Part shown: positions 26,264-35,100 of the stretch, piece after piece
Layout: every line of letters begins with the position of its first letter
How positions within the stretch are numbered: the stretch's first letter is position 1
NCBI GenBank assembly: GCA_021324795.1
Contig: JAJPIK010000115.1
Location: forward strand, 1 to 35,964
DNA from: Chloroflexota bacterium
GTDB taxonomy: Bacteria > Chloroflexota > UBA6077 > FW602-bin22 > CADDYW01
Direction of reading: 5' to 3'
Length of the DNA: 35,964 nucleotides
Made by a program: the position numbers and the translations under genes
The notes under the pieces: generated by a model
Seen by the model: only the letters and a program-made list of their open reading frames with translations
Database searches by the model: none
What the model was told of the DNA's origin: nothing

Positions 26264-27573
26264 CCACGAGCCTCCTTCAACAGGTCGTCGCGAGCCTCCT
26301 CCACTCGCATCTGCAAGGTTGTCTTCCTCTCAACGGGCGTCAGGGCGTCGAACTGGTAGGGCCGCGAACGGCTCCAGAGGTATAAAGAGCCCGGCTGTGG
26401 CAACTCAGCGTGGGCCACGCCGAAGCCGCTGCTCTTCTTGGCGCCAAAACCGTAAACAGTCAACAACTCTCGCACGGCATCAGCAACGAGCCCCAGGTGA
26501 GAGGTCACCCTCGTTCGCGTTTCAGTCGGTGATCCATCCGTCAAGACCATGGGCGCGTACAGGAGGCGGAAACAGCCGCGCGCACCTCGCGGCACACTTT
26601 CCATCAGCACCGGTCGCTCTCCAGCACGAGTCCGCCGATCGTGCGGATTGATTACTTCCAGGTCGATGGCACCGAAAAACGTGGGGAAACAGTAGAGACT
26701 CCCGGCCAGAAAGCCTTCGGCAGCACGCTCCTCAGAGAGGCCGAGAGCACGCAGGTACGTGGTCAGCTCACGCCGGTACGCGAGCCTGGGCTGCTCACCC
26801 CCTGCCCGATCTAAGTACGGCCCCGTGCCACTCACGCCGTCTTCCTCGCCATTCTCGCTCCCGAACAGTTGCGTCAGATGCAGGCGGCGATCGGCGAAGG
26901 CCTGTACGTGCTCGGGAAGGAGGCGTTCTGCTTCGCTCAGCCCCTGCCACCAATCCACCAGTTGCTTGATGCTCATCCAGCGCAAGCTGCCCTTCCAGGA
27001 AGATGCCGCGATACCGGGCATCGCGAACACCTTGTCCTTACGGACCGGGTTTTCGACGATGTAGAACGTGGTATCGTCGCGGGTGAGCAATGGCTCCGCT
27101 AAGGCAAAACAGAAATCGAGGAAGAACCACGGTCCTGGTAATGCTCGGAGAGCAGCGGGGTCGCGAACCGGGTTCGTCAGGCTATCCCAAAAGCTGGCCA
27201 GCCCCTGAGACCGAAGTTGCTCGCGGAAGTAACTCCCGGGCGCTATTTCTCTACGCACGCGGTCAACCCAACGTCGGCGGAAAGCATCTGGGCCGATGGG
27301 CCGTTCAACCGGTACGGTATCCAATGCCAGGTACACGCCCGCCGCCAGCTCACCCCAGGCAGGCCAGTGTGGAGCAATCTGAAGCACGCTTTGCCACAAC
27401 TGGCTGGCTAAGCTCGTGATTCGGTCTCTGAGTCTTCTCTGAAGATCGCGGTCACGTGCCCTTTCCGCACGTTCCAGTTCGATCTCGGCAGACCAGATAT
27501 CGCTGATCTCCGCACTCAGTGCGTTGCTTCCTACGTAGTCGGTAATAAAGTCTCTCATCACTGCTGACCTCAT
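26260..27573 (-). CDS. cmr6: Cmr6-like RAMP protein
   Basis: A 437-residue protein if started at ATG 27573, which overlaps the Cmr1 stop as ATGA; an upstream ATG at 27609 would overlap Cmr1 more. After a helical N-terminal half come FAMPGIAASSWKGSLRWMSI (near residues 208-227, the RAMP GSSxKGxLR site) and LFGSENGEEDG. Next come the Cmr6 signature region CFPTFFGAIDLEVINPHDRR, with a following proline and FRLLYAPM, and finally the glycine-rich VYGFGAKKSSGFGVAHAEL. Cmr6 caps the 3' end of the crRNA in the complex. It is longer than usual (about 300 residues) owing to the N-terminal helical extension. The gene sits between cmr1 and the large subunit rather than after cmr5. Confidence 0.68.
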   Translation of the reverse strand: MRSAVMRDFITDYVGSNALSAEISDIWSAEIELERAERARDRDLQRRLRDRITSLASQLWQSVLQIAPHWPAWGELAAGVYLALDTVPVERPIGPDAFRRRWVDRVRREIAPGSYFREQLRSQGLASFWDSLTNPVRDPAALRALPGPWFFLDFCFALAEPLLTRDDTTFYIVENPVRKDKVFAMPGIAASSWKGSLRWMSIKQLVDWWQGLSEAERLLPEHVQAFADRRLHLTQLFGSENGEEDGVSGTGPYLDRAGGEQPRLAYRRELTTYLRALGLSEERAAEGFLAGSLYCFPTFFGAIDLEVINPHDRRTRAGERPVLMESVPRGARGCFRLLYAPMVLTDGSPTETRTRVTSHLGLVADAVRELLTVYGFGAKKSSGFGVAHAELPQPGSLYLWSRSRPYQFDALTPVERKTTLQMRVEEARDDLLKEARG

Positions 27574-28724
27574 AGCAGACGACGCAGGAACTCGGCGGTC
27601 GTCGTGCAAGGCTCAAGACAGGGCGGCTGGCACCGAGGTGGATTCCCTTGTTCCTTCCACTCATAATCCACGTGGGATAGGGTCGTTCCCAGAGCCTGGT
27701 TCCACAACGGTGGCTTGGTCAACGCCGCGTGCAATTCATTCAGTACCTGCTCGCGCTGCTGGAGCGAGCCGGGGATCCAGCCCCAGACCCGAACCTCCCA
27801 CGTCTTGTCATCGAGCAGATAGGCGGACGAGACGTGGATCTTGGCAGCCTGACGTGGTGAAAGGGAGCCGAAGAGGTCGTTTTCGATTCGGTTGCTTCGG
27901 ACCGTAGGGAGAAATGCTCCAAAGCGCAACTGGTTCTTGACAGCCGGGGCTACTGGCACAGAATGTTTGCTCACCCACGCTCGGAGCCTTCCGTCCCCAG
28001 TTCTCAGCCCATCAACATGTTTCCACCACTCGCCCGTCAGCGCGAAGCGAAACCTACTGAAGAAGAACTCGTCTAACCGGGGCGCAGCGCTGACATTGGG
28101 CGCATTGGCGTGTTCGGCCTTCTTCGCTTCGATGTAGCTGAGGAAACGATCCAAGTCAGCCGCACACTGCTGGCTGCCCTCCCACACAGTGGCGCGGACG
28201 ACGCCGAAGCCATGCTGTGTGCGAGCGCCAAGCCCACCCCAAGCAGCCACCAGCGCCAGAGGAACGGTTAGCTGGTTGATCACCGCGCCTTGATCTTCGC
28301 GCAAGACGATGAGTTGGCCGCGTAGCTCAGGGTTGGCGGGATCGTTACCCAGACGTCCAGCACCGTAGTACCAGCCCCGGTTGCGGCCACTCGGGCGGAC
28401 ATTGATTTGGTCCCTTTGATCTCGCTGCGCGTATCCTTGCACGCCATCCTCGGCGAACCGTAAACGAAAACGCCGGCCCCAGCCCGTACAGCCGAAGAGA
28501 TCGCAGGCCACGCACCAGACCTGTTTTTCCGAGGTCCCGACTTTGACCTTGGTCGGGCAGCGCGGATCGGAGACCGCATGACAAGCCATCCCTCCTAAAC
28601 CTCGCACGATCACCTCATACCACCAGCGCAGACTGCCGATGATGCCCGTCTCGTGCAAACGATCGCAGGTGCCGTCCACGCCGCCCGTCCATAGCGGCGT
28701 CAAGGTCTTCAGCCTGATCTCCAT
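27570..28724 (-). CDS. cmr1: Cmr1, capping RAMP protein
   Basis: A 384-residue protein with the textbook Cmr1 start: EIRLKTLTPLWTGGVDG, then ETGIIGSLRWWYEVIVRGLG. The cysteine-containing CVACDLFGCTGWGRRFRLRF (near residues 71-90) is also typical. A glycine-rich segment, VAAWGGLGARTQHGFGVVRA, lies near 160. Cmr1 sits at the crRNA 3' end and helps select target RNA. It starts only 12 bases after the DUF499 gene stop, so its ribosome binding site overlaps the end of that gene and both must share a transcript. No promoter fits between them. Confidence 0.8.
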   Translation of the reverse strand: MEIRLKTLTPLWTGGVDGTCDRLHETGIIGSLRWWYEVIVRGLGGMACHAVSDPRCPTKVKVGTSEKQVWCVACDLFGCTGWGRRFRLRFAEDGVQGYAQRDQRDQINVRPSGRNRGWYYGAGRLGNDPANPELRGQLIVLREDQGAVINQLTVPLALVAAWGGLGARTQHGFGVVRATVWEGSQQCAADLDRFLSYIEAKKAEHANAPNVSAAPRLDEFFFSRFRFALTGEWWKHVDGLRTGDGRLRAWVSKHSVPVAPAVKNQLRFGAFLPTVRSNRIENDLFGSLSPRQAAKIHVSSAYLLDDKTWEVRVWGWIPGSLQQREQVLNELHAALTKPPLWNQALGTTLSHVDYEWKEQGNPPRCQPPCLEPCTTTAEFLRRLL

Positions 28725-28736
28725 CTGGTGCCGGCC

Positions 28737-31700
28737 CTATCCCAGCTTCAATCTTCCCGGGAGCCGAGCAAGAGCGTCGTTGAGCCTGGCGACGTGCTCC
28801 GGAGTCCCTGCACCGTCGGGGAGTTCCACTCGCAAGACAAACCTCAGGTCCAGCCCGGCGCCGGCCTTGAGCACGTCACTGAGCCCATCCACGAAGTCCT
28901 GTAATTCAGCAGGCTCCATGACCGCTTCCGCGTATCTGCGGCCCGATGGAGGCGGCGGGGGTGGCGGAGGCACTACCTCCTTCGGCAGCCGAAGGCGCAC
29001 ATTCGCCGCGCCCGGCCAATCGCACGGCCAGGAGCCCGAGTCTTCCGTCCTTTCCAAGAGCCGGCCCCGGAGGGCCCCATCAATCGCTGCCGCCACCACC
29101 GGCCAAGGCAGCTGCTTGCCCTGAGCCAGCGCCAAAGCGCTAGCAATGGTGGCCGCTGTCGTCACGTCTTGCGCCCACGCGGCCTGAAGGTTCTGAGGCA
29201 AGACCGCGGTCGCCGGAATCTCGGGGGGAGGTGGGTTGAGCGTTGCGGTCTCACTCAGAACGCCGAGCGGAATCTCTTCCCTAAAGATACTTGCCGATCC
29301 AGCGACGAGCCAGATGGCTCCCAATCTGACTGCTTGGCTAACTGCCCGTTCCACCACTTCCCGAGGCACCCGTGGGATAGGGAAGACTTCTTCGTAGCCT
29401 TCCCGCTGGACTTTACTCACGTGTTGGCCATCAAAGAACGTGCACACTGCCTCGAAGGTCAGCGGCGAGCCATCCGCTGGCCAGAGCCCCGGTATCGAAC
29501 CGGGGGCAAGGAGACTGCTTTCCAGCTCGCTAAGCTCCGCTGCCTCGGGAAGCACCACCTCCAAGTCTCGTTCCCGCAGATCTGCGTCAGTCGGTCGAAC
29601 CCTCCATAAGGTACGATAGGTGCGGTCGGGGCGCGGTAGCCGCAGAACAAAATGCCCTTGCTCGCAGCCCAAAGCCAGCGTTTCGACGATGTCCCGTTGG
29701 CGCAGCATCTTGGGCAGGTGCGGAAACTGGGCGAAGGCACGCACCAGGTCGCTCGCTCGCCGAGAGGTCTCGCCGGGTCGCCACAGGTTATACGGACCTT
29801 CAGGGAGCAAAGCGTCGGGGCTGATAGCTGATTCCTGGATCCGACTCCGCTTCTCCTTCTTGATCGTCTCGAAGACCGGTTCTCCACCCGCGGTGATCCG
29901 GAACGCCTCGATCTCTCCTCTTTGTGAGACGGTGACGACGATGTTGTAGGCTTGGACCACGGCGTCCGGAATTCTGTCCCGAGCGGCTTTCAGGTAACCA
30001 CTGAGGAGCGCCTTCCGGTTCTCATCGAAGTTCTTGGCTTCGGGCAAGCTCTCGACGTCTTGCCAGGCCAGGTAATCACGGACCCGATTCGTCGCTAGCT
30101 CTAGGCCCTCACGAGAGGGGGCCAGCGCCAGCACGGCATTGCGGTACACGCGAGGGCGATCCGGGCCGGTGGTCTCTTCGAGGAAGCGGCAGGCCTCGGC
30201 ACTGGGCTTCCCCGGCTCGGAGGTGGCGGACGGCGGTAGGATGACGTAATGGAACTCCCCATCGTCCTCAACATCGCGGGGCCGCTGAGGCAGGTTGTGC
30301 ACGCGCACGCCACTGGCGTTGGCTCCCCTGGTCAGCTGCTGCGCTTTGCTGATCGCGTCCCGGAGGGTCATCTCTATTAAGTCAGGAGAGACCCGGCTCA
30401 AGGCCTGGCTATGCATCTGCTTCAAATTCGGCTTGGTGCCCAGTCTCCAACTCTTCGGTAAGTCGCGGACACCCGCCGCCCCGTTTCCGGCCCCGGCCAT
30501 CGCCGACTCATCCAGGAACCACGAGACCTCCGTCCAGCGGAGAAGCGCTTTCTCAAGCTCGATGCGGTCGGGCCGCGTTGCCCCCAGAAGGACGAGCAGT
30601 TCCCGGGTCAAAGCGCGCTGGCCGATTGGCTGCGAGTGAAGGAAGGTCGCCATCACGGCCTGCTCGACTTCCCGACCCTTCAGGGCAGGAAACTCCTGGG
30701 TGATTTCTCTAGCCTTGTCCAGCTCGCCCTCAAGAATCCCGGCCCAGTCTTGCTGCTTCCCTTCGTACTCCTCGTATCGAGTGACGGACGTCAGCTCGCG
30801 TGCAGCCTCGGATAAGCCGGCGGCATCTGGAGCGTTGAGGAGAACGTTTGCAGCTACCAGGGGTGAGGTATCCCATTTCTCGGCGTCGCGCAACGCCAGC
30901 GCGAACGTCCGTAGCACCCCACGCGTCCGTTGGAACCCTTCCAGTTGCGTCCACTTCGAGTAAAGGGCTTCGGTGAGCTCGGGGTGGAAAGGATAGGAGG
31001 CAAGGTACTGGTCTTCGACCGCTCGGCGATTTTTCTGAGTCCATTCGTCGAGGGCTTGAATGCCCTCGAGGGCCGAGACAACGTGGGGGCGAAAGCGTTC
31101 GCGGTCCCGAATGGACTCCGGGGTGAAGAAGCGGCGCCGCAAGACCTCAGCCACGTCCTGCTTCTCCACTGGCTGAACACCTTCTTCTTGTTCGCGACGA
31201 AAGATCGCGTACAGCTCCTGGACGATCTCCTTGCCCAGCTCGTCGCTCTTGCGGGGGTCGGTTGCGAGGAGGGACGCAACGATGCAAGCACCGTCAACCT
31301 TGGTGGCCGCCTGGGTGAGGTACTGGAAGAAGTCTTGGATCCGATGTCGCCAGGCTGGATCTATAGCGACCTTCTCTCTGGCATACATCAGGACCTCGTC
31401 GATGAGGACCAGCGTCGCGAGTCCTTCCCGCTGAGGCCACGCCAGTAGTTCCCGCAGCAGGTTCTCGGCCGGAGGACTTTCCCGCTCGATATCCTTGCCC
31501 TCGGCTTCAAGGAGGCGCAACCCATCAATGCCGGCGAGCTGGAAGGCCAGGACGCTCCACGGGTGCCGCAGCCACCGAGTGCTGCCATCTGGCGCCCGGA
31601 CCTCCATGCCCTTCTCCACGTCCAGCTTATCGAAGGCAAGAACCGCGACCCGCGCCCTGGGAGGCATGATACCGCCGGCATGCTGGCGGAACTCGTGGAC

Positions 31701-32039
31701 CGCCGGAAGGTCGGGCAGGTTTGTCGGGTCGTTGACCAGGTGGTAGAGCGTGATCAAGGAGTGCGTCTTGCCGCCGCCGTAGGTGAGCTCCAGTTGCCGC
31801 ACGGCCTTGTCGTTCTTCTTTGCCAGACGGAGGAGGACGTCCTTCACCAGCTCACGCAGGTTGAAGGTCGGGTAGGTGAGGGCGAAGAATTCCTTGGGGT
31901 CGAGGTACACAGCACGGCCCTTGCCCATGGCCACGTCGTACAGGTCGGCGGCAAAGATGGAGAGGGCGAGGTCCCCCGACCGAAGGTCGTCCCGCAGGGT
32001 CACGACCTGATGCCAAGGTATGTAGGGTGGTTTAGCCAT
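28737..32039 (-). CDS. DUF499 ATPase, defence-associated
   Basis: A 1100-residue protein. N-terminus PYIPWHQVVTLRDDLRSGDL, then a P-loop LTYGGGKTHSLITLYHLV with GGGKT at about 88-92, and Walker B TLVLIDEVLMYARE with D214-E215. It resembles AAA/ORC-like ATPases of the DUF499 (COG1483) family, known from gene neighbourhoods with DUF1156 methyltransferases. The middle has a helical domain with YPFHPELTEALYSKW. Near the C-terminus a run of eight prolines (PPPPPPPP, near residue 1015) links a small final domain. ATG 32039 has AAGGGG about six bases upstream. It follows the methyltransferase by 110 bases and precedes Cmr1 by 12. Its ATPase probably drives a DNA-sensing or translocation step. The system has no agreed mechanism. 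Confidence 0.75.
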   Translation of the reverse strand: MAKPPYIPWHQVVTLRDDLRSGDLALSIFAADLYDVAMGKGRAVYLDPKEFFALTYPTFNLRELVKDVLLRLAKKNDKAVRQLELTYGGGKTHSLITLYHLVNDPTNLPDLPAVHEFRQHAGGIMPPRARVAVLAFDKLDVEKGMEVRAPDGSTRWLRHPWSVLAFQLAGIDGLRLLEAEGKDIERESPPAENLLRELLAWPQREGLATLVLIDEVLMYAREKVAIDPAWRHRIQDFFQYLTQAATKVDGACIVASLLATDPRKSDELGKEIVQELYAIFRREQEEGVQPVEKQDVAEVLRRRFFTPESIRDRERFRPHVVSALEGIQALDEWTQKNRRAVEDQYLASYPFHPELTEALYSKWTQLEGFQRTRGVLRTFALALRDAEKWDTSPLVAANVLLNAPDAAGLSEAARELTSVTRYEEYEGKQQDWAGILEGELDKAREITQEFPALKGREVEQAVMATFLHSQPIGQRALTRELLVLLGATRPDRIELEKALLRWTEVSWFLDESAMAGAGNGAAGVRDLPKSWRLGTKPNLKQMHSQALSRVSPDLIEMTLRDAISKAQQLTRGANASGVRVHNLPQRPRDVEDDGEFHYVILPPSATSEPGKPSAEACRFLEETTGPDRPRVYRNAVLALAPSREGLELATNRVRDYLAWQDVESLPEAKNFDENRKALLSGYLKAARDRIPDAVVQAYNIVVTVSQRGEIEAFRITAGGEPVFETIKKEKRSRIQESAISPDALLPEGPYNLWRPGETSRRASDLVRAFAQFPHLPKMLRQRDIVETLALGCEQGHFVLRLPRPDRTYRTLWRVRPTDADLRERDLEVVLPEAAELSELESSLLAPGSIPGLWPADGSPLTFEAVCTFFDGQHVSKVQREGYEEVFPIPRVPREVVERAVSQAVRLGAIWLVAGSASIFREEIPLGVLSETATLNPPPPEIPATAVLPQNLQAAWAQDVTTAATIASALALAQGKQLPWPVVAAAIDGALRGRLLERTEDSGSWPCDWPGAANVRLRLPKEVVPPPPPPPPSGRRYAEAVMEPAELQDFVDGLSDVLKAGAGLDLRFVLRVELPDGAGTPEHVARLNDALARLPGRLKLG

Positions 32040-32149
32040 AAGGCACCCCTTTGCCCGCTGTTCTGTTGGTTGTCGGTAGCAGTTGTCTCACTAGAGGAGC
32101 CCCGCCATCTGACTCAGTGCCCGCGACTGCTTCAGCGTCACGGCCATCG
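32040..32149. other. 110-bp gap between methyltransferase and DUF499 genes
   Basis: No open frame of note, terminator or clear promoter. It is the only gap over about 35 bases in the minus-strand block, so an internal promoter here cannot be excluded. Confidence 0.35.
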
Positions 32150-35100
32150 CTAAGACTCCTCCATGCGCAGCCGCATCTGCGGATGCACACCTCGGGCGCC
32201 AAGATGGTTCATGATCGTCTCCAAGAGCACCAGCTCATCATGCTGGTTGTCCTTGCGAGCCAACTCGACGAGCGCCTGGAGTAGTCGGGGGAAGACCGGA
32301 TTCCGGCGAAGACCCTGGTCCTCCAGATACGCGTCCACCTTCTGCACATCGCCAGACCGCCAAAGGTGCATCAGGTGGTGAACCTGGTCAATGAGCGGTG
32401 AGGGACGCCCGCCAGGATTGAGCCCCAGGTCCCGCTGCCGGCGCTGATCCCATCGCTTCAGCTTGACCGTGCTGCCGCTGGTAGTTTCTCCCTCACCCTC
32501 GGTCCCTCTCCCACCGGGAGAGGGAAGGTCGGCAGACCAGGGTGAGGGCTCTTCCTCCTCGTCCTCATCCCCTTCGACCTCGTCCACCGCTCGCGTTTTC
32601 CCGTAGGCGAGGATGTCGAACCGATCGGCCAGATCGCGGTCTCGGAGGTTGCAAGATTGGGCATACAGAATGGAAGCCCCGACGGGGGCCTCCTCCAGGC
32701 CGAAGTCGTGGCGGTGCAGCAGATAGTAGAGGGTCACGTCATCCAGGGCGGAGGCATCGCCCGGGCCGTTTTGAGTCAGAATTCGGCCCACGACGTAGTC
32801 GACGACGATGCGCCGTACATGCTGGAGAAACTCTGAGACCGACATCAGGCTGTTGGGTTCATCGGCCTTCTTGACCACCGGATGCTTGCTGTAGGCCTCC
32901 AGCGCCGGCCCCGTGGCCGCCCACACGAAGTCCGGCCCACGGATGCCGGCGTCCCAAAAGTCTCGCAGCCGGCCGTAGATGCGTGAGCGCATCTCTTCCA
33001 ACACCCGGGTATCCCAGCCAGGCCGCGCTGTCTCCGGCCGCTTCCGGCAAACAAGCCAAATTGAAGAGCCAAGCGATGCTCTTTCGAAATTGCGGACCCC
33101 TCCACGCATCTCTGTCGTAATGGGCCACGTTGCGGTCACGGTGAACCCGGATGAAATCACCGCCGATACCAACGCTTCCCAGGCTGCTGGTTGCTTGTTG
33201 GCGAAGACGATGACAGCTCTGCCGTCGCGTGGCAAGCAGTCTGCACAGGCGCGGAATGCCCTCGCCATCCCTCGTTCATAAGCCTCTTTGGAACGGCTGG
33301 GATCGTTGCCATGACGGCTATCATCATCTATGAGCTCACCATCCTCATTAGTGGGATCCCATTTAGGTCCCAGGTTACTCACGAGGGCTTCATCGAAAGC
33401 TGGAGCAAGATGGCAAGAAACACGACGTAACCACACATAGAAGAAGTCCATGAGATCTGAATATGGAATTGCATCGTAGTATGGAGGGTCAGTTATGACT
33501 ACATCGCATTTGAAGTCTCTGATCCTGAGCGCGCTTCGGTTGAGAGCTGACGGGATAGGCGCGCCTGATTGAGCGGTACTGGTCAACTCATTGAGTACCC
33601 TGCCAACGTTCGATATCGCACCCACATAGAACCTGTCTACGGGAGAAAGAGGATTAGCCTCTGCGTAATCCCAAGTGATCGGCAACGCAAAACGAAGAAA
33701 GGTCTGCTTAATTTCCCCGGCAGCTGGTTCCCAAATGCAAATCGTGCTCATGTAATTCGCGGTTCTATCGAAGGCTATCGCCAAGTAGCCGCTCACCGCC
33801 TCCACCCACTCTGGGGGGTAGCCCTCGGCTCTCATTGCCTCGCGCGCGGCACGGGTGTGCTTGACGAAGGTGCCCAGTGCCACCAACTGGCGCGGCGTGA
33901 ACAGCTTGTACCACTGGTCCATCCCATAGTTCTGGACCGAGAAGGCCCGCCCGGCCCCGCTACCGCCCCCGGCCGGCGTCGGCTCGGTCGGCAGGCCGAA
34001 GGGCACGTCCTTGAACACCTCGTCAACGTGTCGCGTGGCCTCCTCCGCGGCCTCTAGCTCCTCCCGCGTGGGCAGGCGGTATTCCTTGCCCCGGGCGCCC
34101 TCCACCACCACCGCCGTCATCTGGGCGCCCAGCCGCCCCGCCATACCTTCTGCTCGAATGTCATCGAGCGTCATGGAAACGGTGCCGGGTTTGCTGCAGG
34201 CTGGACACCATGCGCCGGAGCGGGACATGGTGCCTCGTCCCTCACCCCCCGCCCCTCTCCCAGCGGGAGAGGGGTGACGGGCCGTTTCCCTCTCCCAAAG
34301 GGAGAGGGATTGAGGGTGAGGGCGAACCTCCACCACCTCAAAGTCCACTCCCGATTTGTCAGCCCTCGGCTTTAGCTCCAGCCGGAAGCGCTTGTTGTCC
34401 TTCCGACACAGCCAGAGGGTCTTGAGCAAAGGAATGGTGGCACGGCAGTTCTTGCAGGTGACGGTGCGAGCCCACAAGTAGGCTACGGTCGGCTCGCCGT
34501 CTACGATCGGATAGAAGCGCTCCAGGTCGTGCCGCGCCCGCTCCAGAACCCACTGGCCCCACGCCCGCACGTGGTCGGCGAGATCGCCCTCACCCCTCTC
34601 CCCTCTCCCAGCGGGAGAGGGGAGAGCCTCCGCGATTTCGGCGAGAACGGTGTCCGTATCGGTGAGCACCCGCTCGTTGGTGAAGCGCATCACGCGATAG
34701 CCCTGGGCTTCCAGGTTGGCCTGGCGTTCGTGGTCCTCCGCCTGCTGCTCCAAATGAATGCCGCCGTCGACCTCGATGACGAGCCGGGCCTCGTGGCAGT
34801 AGAAGTCCGCGATGTAGGGACCGATGACGTGCTGTCGGCGGAACTTCGCTCCCGCGAGTTGACGGTCCCGCAGGCACTCCCACAGGATCGCTTCGGCCGT
34901 CGTCCCGTGGCGCCGGAGCTCGCGCGCCCGCTCAAGGAGGGCCGGCGGCACACTAGGTCGGCCATCGTGCCAGAGCGGCAAGGTCGTGCCTTGCTGCGGT
35001 TTCCGCTTCCCTCTCCCCTGGGGAGAGGGACCGAGGGTGAGGGCCCACGCCGGCAAGGGTCGCTTCTGCCCGGCCAGCCGTTGCGGATAATCCAGCGTGC

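Larger units (their letters stand above)
34580..35042 (-). mobile_element. DUF559 nuclease cassette bounded by palindromes
   Basis: The inserted ~462 bases encode GPSPQGRGKRK, then ALLERARELRRHGTTAEAIL, RQLAGAKFRRQHVIGPYIAD and ARLVIEVDGGIHLEQQAEDH, ending RVMRFTNERVL and LPSPAGRGERGEG. The core has Vsr-like acidic residues D265, E276 and D278 of the host protein. Free-standing DUF559 genes with PSPxGRG-coding palindromes at both ends are common in bacteria, so this looks like a small mobile unit that landed in a gene. The inserted length is a multiple of three. Confidence 0.6.

Noticed and set aside
34252..35029. CRISPR-like array from repeated GGGAGAGGG units
   Set aside because: The units are inverted hairpins at irregular spacing within a coding gene, with no spacers of constant length.
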